Positions 1 to 6,949 of a DNA stretch of 16,379 nt are shown here, in pieces. The DNA comes from Prevotellaceae bacterium UBA7028 (GTDB lineage: Bacteria; Bacteroidota; Bacteroidia; Bacteroidales; Bacteroidaceae), in assembly GCA_002494215.1 (NCBI GenBank), contig DLBF01000048.1:1-16379 (forward strand), in the 5' to 3' direction. The notes below the pieces were generated by a model. That model was not told the DNA's origin. It worked only from the letters and a program-made list of their open reading frames with translations, and searched no databases. Every line of letters starts with the position of its first letter. The first letter of the stretch is position 1. Position numbers and translations under genes: made by a program.

Positions 1-1
1 C

Positions 2-319
2 AACATCCTCGGTGATGACGGCGTACCCGTTGAGTACCATGTTACGTTCTGGAAGTCAGAGGTTATCGACTATGTTATCCTACAACAGGATGCGTTCGAT
101 GAGGTAGATGCCGTTACTCCATTGGAGCGTCAGGAGGAGATACTGAACTTGGTTACTACTATCTGCGAAAAGGAATATACTCAGTTCGAGACTTTCCTGG
201 ATGTTGTGGACTACTTTAAGAAGCTCATCAACCTGTGCAAGCAGATGAACTACTCACAGTACAAGAGCGAGCAGTACTACGACTATGTAACGCAAATCAA
301 GAATATGCTCAATTCATAA
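2..319 (+). CDS. ntpA: V-type ATP synthase subunit A, C-terminal part (left-truncated by window)
   Basis: This is the last 105 residues of the catalytic A subunit of the V-type ATPase, the subunit that binds and hydrolyses ATP in the cytoplasmic V1 head. The reading frame is open from base 2 to the TAA at 317-319. Only the helical C-terminal domain is present, so the Walker A loop lies upstream of the window. Identification rests on the acidic helical C-terminus and on subunit B starting 99 bp downstream in the same direction, the usual A-B order. The stop codon and the final Asn-Ser come from a 7-bp tandem repeat (AATTCAT units) starting at 311, so the original C-terminus may have been slightly different. 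It is also called atpA in V-type nomenclature. Confidence 0.9.
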   Translation, partial: NILGDDGVPVEYHVTFWKSEVIDYVILQQDAFDEVDAVTPLERQEEILNLVTTICEKEYTQFETFLDVVDYFKKLINLCKQMNYSQYKSEQYYDYVTQIKNMLNS

Positions 320-342
320 TTCATAATTCACAATGCATAATT
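311..342 (+). repeat. Heptamer array (AATTCAT)n at the subunit A stop
   Basis: Four 7-bp units, AATTCAT, AATTCAT, AATTCAC and AATGCAT, followed by a partial unit. The array supplies the last two codons and the TAA stop of subunit A. Nearly the same unit order recurs at 9426-9457, at the stop of subunit I. The first 17 bases (311-327) are perfectly complementary to 381-397. Confidence 0.9.
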
Positions 343-380
343 GGAAGTATGAATAAGAATTTCACCCTACGAGATTATAT

Positions 381-411
381 ATTATGAATTATGAATTAAC
401 AATTATGAATT
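381..411 (+). repeat. Heptamer array (ATGAATT)n upstream of subunit B
   Basis: Units ATGAATT at 384-390, 391-397 and 405-411, with a variant unit at 398-404. This is the same heptamer family as 311-342 in opposite orientation. Bases 381-397 pair perfectly with 311-327 over 17 bp, so the A-B spacer could fold into a hairpin in the mRNA. The array ends 7 bp before the ATG of subunit B and could affect ribosome access. Confidence 0.85.
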
Positions 412-418
412 AATCAAA

Positions 419-1741
419 ATGGCACAAGCATTTCAAAAAGTATATACACAGATTAGTCAGATTACCAAGGCTACCTGTTCGCTGAAGGCAACGGGTGTTG
501 GTTATGACGAACTGGCAACCATCAACGGCAAACTGGCTCAGGTGGTTAAGATTATGGGTGACAATGTTACCCTGCAGGTGTTCGAGGGAACTGGTGGTAT
601 CCCCACCAATGCCGAGGTGACTTTCCTGGGCAAGTCTCCTTCACTGAAGGTTAGCGAGCAGTTGGCAGGTCGTTTCTTCAATGCATATGGTCAGCCTATT
701 GATGGCGGACCAGAGATCGAAGGTAAGGAAGTGCCCATCGGTGGACCCAGCGTGAATCCCGTACGTCGTAAGCAGCCCAGTGAACTGATTGCAACGGGTA
801 TTGCAGGTATCGACCTGAACAATACATTGGTTTCTGGTCAGAAGATTCCCTTCTTTGCCGACCCCGATCAACCTTTCAACGAGGTAATGGCTATGGTTGC
901 CATGCGTGCCAAGGCTGACAAGATTATCTTGGGCGGTATGGGTATGACCAACGATGACTATTACTTCTTCCGCAACACCTTCTCTAACGCTGGTGCTTTG
1001 GATCGTATCATCTCGTTCATCAATACTACCGAGGACCCTGCCGTAGAGCGTTTGCTGATTCCTGATATGGCACTGGCAGCAGCCGAGTATTTCGCTGTCG
1101 AGAAGCATGAGACTGTACTGGTTCTGTTGACCGATATGACCTCTTATGCAGACTCACTGAGTATCGTAAGCAACCGTATGGACCAGATTCCTTCTAAGGA
1201 CTCTATGCCTGGTTCTTTGTATTCAGACTTGGCAAAGATCTACGAGAAGGCTGTTCAGTTCCCCGAGAGTGTAGGCGGTGGCTCTATTACCATTATCGCT
1301 GTAACAACATTGAGTGGTGGTGATATTACACACGCCGTTCCAGATAATACCGGTTATATTACCGAGGGTCAGCTCTATCTTCGTCGCGATAGTGATGTGG
1401 GTAAGGTTGTCATCGATCCCTTCCGCTCATTGTCTCGTCTGAAGCAGTTGGTTGCTGGTAAGAAGACACGTAAGGACCATTCACAGGTAATGAATGCTGC
1501 CATCCGTCTGTATGCCGATGCTGCTAACGCCAAGACCAAGTTGGAGAATGGTTTCGACCTTACCGATTACGACAACCGTTGCTTGGATTTCGCAAAGGAT
1601 TATTCAAGCAAGTTGCTGGCAATCGACGTGAACCTGAACACCGAGGAGATGCTCGATGTTACATGGTCTCTCTTCCGCAAGTACTTCAAGTTGGAAGAGG
1701 TAAACATCAAGAAGGAATTCACAGATATATATTGGAAATAA
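419..1741 (+). CDS. ntpB: V-type ATP synthase subunit B
   Basis: Full-length non-catalytic B subunit (440 residues, the normal family length) of the cytoplasmic V1 head, which alternates with subunit A in the hexamer. The nucleotide-fold region includes SGQKIPFF (about 139-146) where A subunits have a Walker A loop; no GKT/S is present, as expected for B. Further family features are the DPAVERLLIPDMALAAAEY stretch (about 206-224), the LLTDMTSYADSL block (about 236-247) and PGSLYSDLAKIYEKA (about 264-278). ATG 419 gives the expected N-terminus. The gene follows subunit A by 99 bp and is closed by an intrinsic terminator at 1748-1777. In most known V-ATPase operons subunit D would follow directly; here D lies 5.2 kb away beyond an opposing cassette. 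It is also called atpB. Confidence 0.96.
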   Translation: MAQAFQKVYTQISQITKATCSLKATGVGYDELATINGKLAQVVKIMGDNVTLQVFEGTGGIPTNAEVTFLGKSPSLKVSEQLAGRFFNAYGQPIDGGPEIEGKEVPIGGPSVNPVRRKQPSELIATGIAGIDLNNTLVSGQKIPFFADPDQPFNEVMAMVAMRAKADKIILGGMGMTNDDYYFFRNTFSNAGALDRIISFINTTEDPAVERLLIPDMALAAAEYFAVEKHETVLVLLTDMTSYADSLSIVSNRMDQIPSKDSMPGSLYSDLAKIYEKAVQFPESVGGGSITIIAVTTLSGGDITHAVPDNTGYITEGQLYLRRDSDVGKVVIDPFRSLSRLKQLVAGKKTRKDHSQVMNAAIRLYADAANAKTKLENGFDLTDYDNRCLDFAKDYSSKLLAIDVNLNTEEMLDVTWSLFRKYFKLEEVNIKKEFTDIYWK

Positions 1742-1747
1742 AATGAA

Positions 1748-1777
1748 GCCTCTGAGCAAACGCTCAGGGGCTTTTTT
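1748..1777 (+). terminator. Intrinsic terminator after subunit B
   Basis: A 10-bp stem (GCCTCTGAGC at 1748-1757 with GCTCAGGGGC at 1762-1771, one G-U wobble), an AAAC loop and six T residues at 1772-1777. It starts 6 bp after the subunit B stop. It should end the A-B transcript and so uncouple it from D-I-K. The minus-strand T run is poor, so it is a weak terminator for the opposing cassette. Confidence 0.9.
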
Positions 1778-1778
1778 A

Positions 1779-1906
1779 GTTTAGAGTTGAGCGTTTAGAG
1801 TTGAGAGACAGTTTTTAAGTTTAGAGCATAATAGTTGTCAGGAACTTTCAACTCAGGAACTTTCTACTTTCCACTGACTCTAAACTTTAAACTCTACACT
1901 CTAAAC
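1779..1906. repeat. Repeat-filled convergent spacer
   Basis: A 14-bp unit GTTTAGAGTTGAGM occurs twice in tandem at 1779-1806. A 15-bp unit beginning TCAGGAACTTTC occurs twice at 1838-1867. The right end carries CTCTAAAC-type units (about 1878-1906) that are inverted relative to the left end; for example 1793-1801 pairs with 1898-1906 over 9 bp. The same CTCTAAA motif forms the array at 13333-13374. No gene is seen here. Confidence 0.75.
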
Positions 1907-1917
1907 ATTATACGATA

Positions 1918-3006
1918 TCACTTCCCAAAAAGAAATTTGCCCAATGGCTTACTGGTATGCGCAATCTGACTGATAAGCAGACAGAGGGCAACAATAGGAA
2001 TGGCCACACCAATAGAGCATAGGATATCCAACAGGAAGTTGGGATGGTGCACATTCAGCCATGTTCCTATGAAGGGCAGGGAAGGGATGAGCAGGAAGTG
2101 TAGCAGATAGATGTCCAGTGTGTGGGCTCCGGCATATTGCAGGGCCTTTCCCAACTTTTTTTCTTTACGGAACCATTCCTGATTATGACGGAAGAACATC
2201 ACCACCATCAGAAGCAGCGTGTACATGGCTGTGGTGCGAGGTAGGTTGGTCCAAGCGAACTTCAGCGTATGCCAACGGAAGATATCAGCACAGCATACCA
2301 CTGCCAGGGTGGCTACAAGAGGGAAGAACCATATGCTGTCAAAGAGCTTTTGTACCTTATCCCAGTAGCGGTGTACAATGTTACCTAAAAGGAAGAATTG
2401 CATAAAGCGGATGGTTTGCACGAAACTGGTATAAGCATAGATAGGTTCCTGATGGTACTTAAATACTTTGGGTAAGTACAACGTTTCGTAAGCGACTATC
2501 GAAAGTATCCATACAATGAGCCAGAAGAATAATGAATAATCATTTTTCTTTTTTATCTTTTTTCTTTTAATTCCCACGTAGTGGGCAACAATACTGATGG
2601 CATAATATATCAGGAACATCTGTAGTAGAACCCAGGTAAACCAGTACCCATCCTTTGTGGGGCTCTTCATGGCTCTGAGGAAGCCCTCCCAGAACGTTCC
2701 GTTGGTCTTAAAGATGATAAAGATACACAGGAAGATGACGGCAGGAATAATCTGTACATGTAATTTTTTGCCTACCAGTGGTAGCGTATTTTTGATATTC
2801 CAGATAAAGTTCGCTTTATAAGCCAGGAAACCGCTCACGAAGAAGAACAGGGGCATTCTGAACAATACCAGAAAGGGCAGGGCGGCACTGGTTTTCTCGT
2901 TCTCTTGGAATCCAAACTGAGCCACATGATATGCTACTACCAGCAGCATGGTAAATCCTCGCATGGCATCAAGCCACTCAATGCGTTTGTTTAATTCATA
3001 ATTCAT
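1918..3006 (-). CDS. Membrane acyltransferase (Acyl_transf_3 / OafA-like)
   Basis: An integral membrane protein of 362 residues with about ten predicted hydrophobic segments, matching the acyltransferase-3 family that adds acetyl or other acyl groups to surface glycans. The N-terminal family signature is visible: WLDAMRGFTMLLVVAYHV (residues 11-28) with the conserved Arg16 and His27, then MPLFFFVSGFL (51-61). An upstream TTG (3015) also opens the frame, but ATG 3006 is preferred. That ATG lies inside a heptamer array (2993-3024), so the first five residues MNYEL are repeat-encoded. It is the last gene of the minus-strand cassette, 83 bp after the acyltransferase-glycosyltransferase fusion. 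The glycan substrate cannot be told from sequence. The family call is firm; the exact start is less so. Confidence 0.88.
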   Translation of the reverse strand: MNYELNKRIEWLDAMRGFTMLLVVAYHVAQFGFQENEKTSAALPFLVLFRMPLFFFVSGFLAYKANFIWNIKNTLPLVGKKLHVQIIPAVIFLCIFIIFKTNGTFWEGFLRAMKSPTKDGYWFTWVLLQMFLIYYAISIVAHYVGIKRKKIKKKNDYSLFFWLIVWILSIVAYETLYLPKVFKYHQEPIYAYTSFVQTIRFMQFFLLGNIVHRYWDKVQKLFDSIWFFPLVATLAVVCCADIFRWHTLKFAWTNLPRTTAMYTLLLMVVMFFRHNQEWFRKEKKLGKALQYAGAHTLDIYLLHFLLIPSLPFIGTWLNVHHPNFLLDILCSIGVAIPIVALCLLISQIAHTSKPLGKFLFGK

Positions 3007-3024
3007 AATTCTCAATTCATAATT
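2993..3024 (+). repeat. Heptamer array (AATTCAT)n at acyltransferase start
   Basis: Units AATTCAT (2993-2999), AATTCAT (3000-3006), AATTCTC (3007-3013) and AATTCAT (3014-3020) plus a partial unit. Read on the minus strand, the second unit supplies the ATG of the acyltransferase at 3006-3004. It abuts the octamer element at 3027-3075. Confidence 0.9.
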
Positions 3025-3026
3025 AG

Positions 3027-3075
3027 ACCGCCCTCGTTACTTCGATATACCGTTATTACGACAATTATTGCTGCC
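3027..3075 (-). repeat. Octamer-period intergenic element, copy 1 (minus)
   Basis: About 49 bp. Read on the minus strand it begins GGCAGCAATAATTGTCG and continues with four degenerate 8-bp units of consensus TCGNAATA, ending in GGCGGTC. It aligns along its length with the elements at 5197-5248 and 9458-9508. Like them it lies directly beside an AATTCAT heptamer array. Confidence 0.75.
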
Positions 3076-3080
3076 AAATT

Positions 3081-3108
3081 CTTCACTCTTCATTCTTCAC
3101 TCTTCACT
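3081..3108 (+). repeat. Heptamer array (CTTCACT)n at fusion-protein stop
   Basis: Four 7-bp units: CTTCACT, CTTCATT, CTTCACT, CTTCACT. On the minus strand the array encodes the final residues VKSEE of the acyltransferase-glycosyltransferase and its TGA stop (3092-3090), then continues past the stop. Confidence 0.9.
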
Positions 3109-5177
3109 CTAATAATCTCGGCAGCCTCCTTCGCACACTGTTCTACGTTATAATATTTCTCTGCTAAGAGGCGTCCCTTACGTCCCATCTCTTTTGCCTC
3201 TTCGGGGTGCTCTACAATGTAACGGATAGCTCGTTCCCAACCATCCGTGTCGTAAGGCTCTAAGTAGATGCCGCACCCCTCGGCTTCCAAATCCATAGGC
3301 ATTTGTGGGTTGCGGGTACAGAGAATCGGTAATCCTAATGCCATAGCCTCAACCACGGTGGTCAGTCCTACAGTGTAGTTGCTGGGCTTGCAGCAGATGC
3401 ATACACATTGGCTCTGAGCTACCAACAGGGATAGTTCGTAGGGCATCAGACGTTCTCCAAAGTGCAGGTCTATATTGTCTTTTATTTCCAGATTGGCAAA
3501 CGTACCCTTTTGCTCCTTCTGGGTGTAAAGCGTTAAAGGTAACCCTGTGTTGTTGAAAGCCTCTGTCAGTGTCTTGTAATCTCGCAGTTCTTTACCTGTG
3601 GATATGAAGCCTTTCCTTTCGGGAGAATGGGGAAGGCTGTCATAGAATGCCAAATCTGCCCCCCAGTGAACCATGCTCATATGGGTTGGGTCGGCTTTCT
3701 GGGATTGCAGACTGTCCTGCATCAGTTTCTCCGAGAAGAATATCATGTGATCCATCCCTTTGTAGAAAAGACGTGCCAAAGTCTCGCGCAGGCAGTTCTT
3801 TGCCTTTACAATAGGCTGGTGGTGCCATACCACAATCCTTTTGCGGTACAGGCCTATGGCATGCAGTAGGATGATAGGCTCAATGCCTCGTGTGTGAGTG
3901 GCATACAGAACGTCATAGTGTTGGCGACATGTCAGAATCTTCCACGTAGCCTTCAGCGTATCTTGCACCCGTTTGTATACGTGAATCTGGTCATGCCAGA
4001 TAACCTCAAAGCCGTGCTTCTCCAGTTGTAATGCTCCATATAGGAAGTGGGCTGGGAATTTTCCTTCCTTCCATTCCCTCACAATCCGCATCGTGTCCTG
4101 TGTGTGGTAGAAATAGACGGTCCTGCCGCTTCCGTTGTCCCCTTGTTCTCCCCTCCTTGGGAGGGGCTGGGGGAGGCTCTTTCCGCTTAGCCAGAATACT
4201 CTTTCTATGAATGGAACCAGTAGTGTGCAGATGATAAAAACCAAGGTGGTCATGATAAACATATCGGGCACGCTCTTCTTGATGTTGTGCCCCAGAAGAA
4301 TGGCTATAAAAACATAGAACATAATCAGTGGATAGTGCCCTATGTAATAAACCATGCTGTGTTCTCCGATATAGCAGATGCCAGGAATACGCTTAACATT
4401 TGTGGTTAGCAGGATGCCGGATAGTCCTGTCAGTGCCAGCATTGTGTTCAGCATAACCCTCCAGAATGGCCCCGTGAAGGTGTTTGTCTTCATTTCATAT
4501 TCGCCATGCAGGTAGATATTCATACAAACAAATGCTATCACCAATATGATGCTGAGGATGAGGCCCTTCTTGTTGCCCGTTCTGTCCAGTGTCTTGTGCC
4601 AGAGCTTTCCTAAGTAGAAGAAAAAGGCTCCACAGAAGACGTTGTTCATCATCAGGTATAGTGGATTCCCCTGCTTATACAGCCAGTAGCTGATCAGTGG
4701 GAATAGTATGATGATGAGATGCAGGTGTCGTACCTTCTCTATGAAATGAACGATAATATACGAGGCAAAGAAACAAGGCAGGAACCACAGCGGACTATTG
4801 CCCCATGTGAATCCACCTACCCATACCCTAAAGGTGTGGAACGATTGCTCGGTGCCTGGAAATCGACCGGGGAATGCCAACATAAAGAACAGGCATATAC
4901 CAGCACTGATGGCTGCCCATGAGAAGTAGGGTATCATCAGACGGCGGAACTTATCCCAGCAGTAGGCGCGTGAATTACCCTGCACACCTTTGTTGAAATA
5001 ACCAGCCTTAAAGAAAAAGAAACTCATCAGGTAGAAGCTCCATTCCATAATCAGCTTCCACCATTCGGCTTGCCTCAGTGCTGTTTGGCAAACAACATGC
5101 AGTGTTACCATGCGCAGGATGCAGAGTCCGCACAGCAGGTCGAAGGCATGATTTCTTTTCTTTAATTCAAAATTCAT
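3090..5177 (-). CDS. Fused membrane acyltransferase and GT-B glycosyltransferase
   Basis: A 695-residue protein joining two normally separate enzymes. Residues 1 to about 330 are an acyltransferase-3-like membrane domain: HAFDLLCGLCILRMVTLHVV at 10-29 with His27, and about ten hydrophobic segments. Residues about 352-695 resemble a GT4-type glycosyltransferase: a VYFYHTQ first strand (354-360), the SEKLMQDSL region (482-490), and GLTTVVEAMALGLPILCT (604-621) with the nucleotide-sugar-binding Glu610. The residue where the first Glu of the usual EX7E pair would fall is Thr602. The linker (334-351) is encoded by a GC-rich palindromic repeat, and no usual start lies at the head of the glycosyltransferase part. 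ATG 5177 lies in a heptamer array and the last residues come from another. The likely role is transfer of a sugar and an acyl group to a surface polysaccharide. It lies between the flippase and a second acyltransferase. Confidence 0.85.
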   Translation of the reverse strand: MNFELKKRNHAFDLLCGLCILRMVTLHVVCQTALRQAEWWKLIMEWSFYLMSFFFFKAGYFNKGVQGNSRAYCWDKFRRLMIPYFSWAAISAGICLFFMLAFPGRFPGTEQSFHTFRVWVGGFTWGNSPLWFLPCFFASYIIVHFIEKVRHLHLIIILFPLISYWLYKQGNPLYLMMNNVFCGAFFFYLGKLWHKTLDRTGNKKGLILSIILVIAFVCMNIYLHGEYEMKTNTFTGPFWRVMLNTMLALTGLSGILLTTNVKRIPGICYIGEHSMVYYIGHYPLIMFYVFIAILLGHNIKKSVPDMFIMTTLVFIICTLLVPFIERVFWLSGKSLPQPLPRRGEQGDNGSGRTVYFYHTQDTMRIVREWKEGKFPAHFLYGALQLEKHGFEVIWHDQIHVYKRVQDTLKATWKILTCRQHYDVLYATHTRGIEPIILLHAIGLYRKRIVVWHHQPIVKAKNCLRETLARLFYKGMDHMIFFSEKLMQDSLQSQKADPTHMSMVHWGADLAFYDSLPHSPERKGFISTGKELRDYKTLTEAFNNTGLPLTLYTQKEQKGTFANLEIKDNIDLHFGERLMPYELSLLVAQSQCVCICCKPSNYTVGLTTVVEAMALGLPILCTRNPQMPMDLEAEGCGIYLEPYDTDGWERAIRYIVEHPEEAKEMGRKGRLLAEKYYNVEQCAKEAAEIIRVKSEE
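4150..4179 (-). repeat. GC-rich palindromic repeat at the domain junction
   Basis: The plus strand shows CCCCTCC (4150-4156), TTG, GGAGGGG (4160-4166), a 7-bp perfect stem, followed by a CTGGGGGAGG tract. On the minus strand it is read in frame as LPQPLPRRGE, a translation typical of dispersed intergenic palindromes accidentally read through. It sits exactly between the acyltransferase and glycosyltransferase domains. Confidence 0.75.
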
Positions 5178-5195
5178 AATTCAAAATTCATAATT
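5164..5195 (+). repeat. Heptamer array (AATTCAA/T)n at fusion-protein start
   Basis: Alternating units AATTCAA and AATTCAT at 5164-5170, 5171-5177, 5178-5184 and 5185-5191, then a partial unit. On the minus strand the second unit supplies the ATG (5177-5175). It is followed directly by the octamer element at 5197. Confidence 0.9.
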
Positions 5196-5196
5196 A

Positions 5197-5248
5197 GGTA
5201 GCAACTATTTGTCGAAAAATCGAAATTTCGCAATATCGAAAAACGCCC
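5197..5248 (+). repeat. Octamer-period intergenic element, copy 2 (plus)
   Basis: About 52 bp beginning GGTAGCAACTATTTG, then four 8-bp units: TCGAAAAA (5212), TCGAAATT (5220), TCGCAATA (5228) and TCGAAAAA (5236), ending CGCCC. It contains the palindrome CGAAATTTCG. It is inverted relative to copy 1, so the pair brackets the fusion gene, and it has the same orientation as copy 3. Confidence 0.75.
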
Positions 5249-5260
5249 TAACAAAAGTCT

Positions 5261-5309
5261 AATGCTCAATGTTCAATGCTCAATGTTCAATGTTCAATGT
5301 TCAATGTTT
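5261..5309 (+). repeat. Heptamer array (AATGTTC)n at flippase stop
   Basis: Seven 7-bp units, AATGTTC or AATGCTC, the last being AATGTTT. On the minus strand it encodes the final His codon and TGA stop (5303-5301) of the flippase and runs on downstream. Confidence 0.93.
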
Positions 5310-6794
5310 CACTAAGTATTGAATCGCTTCTCTCATTATCTTAGCGCCGCTCACCCACATGATGCCAGCGTAAAGGATGGCAGCCATGGCGATTCTACTT
5401 ATCATTCTCAGCCACATGACTGTTATTCCGCTTGTCGCCCACCACGCAAAGGAATGGACAATCAGTGTAAAGATCAGGAAGGGAAGGATATCTTTCAGTG
5501 CTTCTCTCCACCGCAGGCCTATCAGACGCTTTGCACACCATTGCCATATACCTAACCAGGCAACGTTAAGCCCGATGAAGTATATTACCATAGGCATCAG
5601 TCCTTTCGGATAAAGAAGAATCAGGCCCGCCCAAACTGCCAAACATTGGGCAATGGTACAAATCATGTTGATATTACTTTTGCCACGGCTGATGGTTAGG
5701 TTGCTGTATAGTGTTGTAATGGGTACAATCGCACCATGTATGCAGAGAATTGACAACATGACACCGGATTCTGCCCATTTTTCCTTACCCACCAGTAAAA
5801 TAAAATCTTGTGCTATGATGGCTAATCCGAACATGGCAGGGAAGGTTATGAAGCAGATAAAGCGCATCATTTTTCGAAATACCTGACGGTATCGGTCGAT
5901 GTTCTCTTTTACTTGTGACAGAGTGGGCTGAGCTACGCTCGTCACCATCCCGTTGATGGTGTTCGAGGCCTTGTCATCCCATTCTCTAGCTGTAGAATAG
6001 ACACCAGCGGTATGCACGCCAAAGAACCTTCCAAGCAGGACGGAGAAGGCATGCAGATTACAGATATTCACTATGTTTGTTAGCATCAGTTTGCTACTGA
6101 AGCCAAACATTTTCCATGCGGGAGCTAAGGTGGTTAAGAGTGAAGAGTATAGAGTGTAAAATTTGCTGCCGCCAGAATTCTGTATTCTTGGAAGTGTCGG
6201 TCGCCATGGGGAGAAGAACCACACCATGATTTGAGTGATAAGTACAAAGCAGACGGCCTGCGATACAATGGCCCAATAGGCGAAGCGGTTTGCAGCCATA
6301 ACAACACCCACTATGCCCGATATAATCATCGCGGTAATAGAGCAAATACTTGTTTGCTTCACCATAAGATGTCCGAAAAGATAGGCCCTCTGTACAGTGC
6401 CGATACCTGAGAGTAGAAAACCGAGGAATAGTACCCGGGAAAGACAAATCAGGTCTTTGTCGCCATAAAAGTTGGCAATGAGTGGGGCGCAGAACCATAA
6501 TACAATATAAAGAGTTATGCTGACCAATATGTTGAACCAGAAGACTGCATTGTATTCTTCGTGTGTCGGTTCCTTTCGGTTGCAAAGGGCCGCAATGAAA
6601 CCACTCTCCTGCAGCGCACTGGCAATGGCGGAGAAAATGTACAATACCTGCACTTTTCCTTTGTCTGCTGGTGTGAGGTATGTGAGCAGAACCATCCCGA
6701 AGCCAGCTGCAATCACTTGCATGGCCCCATTGGAAAAGCCGCCCCAAATCAGTCCTTTTGCAGTGCGCTCTTTTAGAGATTTTTCGTCATTCAT
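5301..6794 (-). CDS. Wzx-like polysaccharide flippase (MOP/PST superfamily)
   Basis: A 497-residue membrane protein with roughly fourteen hydrophobic segments, the size and pattern of lipid-linked oligosaccharide flippases that move glycan units across the inner membrane. Family-like features are the N-terminal KERTAKGLIWGGFSNGAMQV (residues 8-27), the E/D-rich loop after segment 2, and the KMFGFSSKLMLTNIVN stretch after the central loop. The central cytoplasmic loop carries a serine/threonine-rich stretch (NSGGSKFYTLYSSLL) encoded by repeat DNA at 6137-6170, probably an in-frame insertion. The stop codon falls in a heptamer array. ATG 6794 is supported by the family N-terminus. It is the first gene of the cassette, divergent from V-ATPase subunit D with a 155-bp shared spacer. 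No polymerase or initiating transferase is present, so the cassette is incomplete. Confidence 0.88.
   Translation of the reverse strand: MNDEKSLKERTAKGLIWGGFSNGAMQVIAAGFGMVLLTYLTPADKGKVQVLYIFSAIASALQESGFIAALCNRKEPTHEEYNAVFWFNILVSITLYIVLWFCAPLIANFYGDKDLICLSRVLFLGFLLSGIGTVQRAYLFGHLMVKQTSICSITAMIISGIVGVVMAANRFAYWAIVSQAVCFVLITQIMVWFFSPWRPTLPRIQNSGGSKFYTLYSSLLTTLAPAWKMFGFSSKLMLTNIVNICNLHAFSVLLGRFFGVHTAGVYSTAREWDDKASNTINGMVTSVAQPTLSQVKENIDRYRQVFRKMMRFICFITFPAMFGLAIIAQDFILLVGKEKWAESGVMLSILCIHGAIVPITTLYSNLTISRGKSNINMICTIAQCLAVWAGLILLYPKGLMPMVIYFIGLNVAWLGIWQWCAKRLIGLRWREALKDILPFLIFTLIVHSFAWWATSGITVMWLRMISRIAMAAILYAGIMWVSGAKIMREAIQYLVKH
6137..6170 (-). repeat. In-frame heptamer insertion within the flippase gene
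   Basis: On the minus strand, GGCAGCAAATTTT is followed by three 7-bp units: ACACTCT, ATACTCT and TCACTCT. The run resembles the intergenic array at 3075-3108 (starting CAAATTC, period 7), with about four mismatches over 29 bases. It is translated as SKFYTLYSSL within a cytoplasmic loop. Confidence 0.65.
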
Positions 6795-6877
6795 ATCACA
6801 AAAGTACTGACTTTTTACATAAAACCATGTATCTGCTTTCTTGAAATCTCTTTTTTGCAGTATGATTGCTTCTTTTT

Positions 6878-6909
6878 TTTGGATTTTAGGTGAAGTTTTT
6901 CTAATTTTG
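6878..6909 (+). promoter_or_regulatory. Bacteroidetes-type promoter for D-I-K
   Basis: TTTG at 6878-6881, a 20-bp gap, then TAATTTTG at 6902-6909. This matches the Bacteroides sigma-ABfr consensus TTTG...TAnnTTTG in sequence and spacing. It lies 40 bp before the ATG of subunit D, giving a leader of about 30 nt. It fits the need for separate transcription created by the terminator after subunit B. Confidence 0.65.
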
Positions 6910-6949
6910 TGGCCATATTTGAAATAACGAGTTTAACTCAACAGATTAG

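Noticed and set aside
641..1108. 155-codon minus-strand open frame opposite subunit B
   Set aside because: It lies wholly inside the well-supported subunit B gene, with no recognisable protein features; it is a shadow of biased codon use.
3027..5248. Composite transposon around the fusion gene
   Set aside because: The flanking octamer elements are inverted, but no transposase or target-site duplication is visible, and the heptamer arrays beside them are in the same orientation, not inverted.
5261..5309. Possible CRISPR array
   Set aside because: Units are contiguous 7-mers without spacers, and no cas gene is nearby; the same holds for all arrays in the window.
6799..6806. TACTTTTG (minus strand) as a -7 promoter box for the flippase
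   Set aside because: It matches TAnnTTTG, but no TTTG lies at the right distance upstream and it ends only 4 bp from the ATG, which would need a leaderless transcript. Left unannotated.
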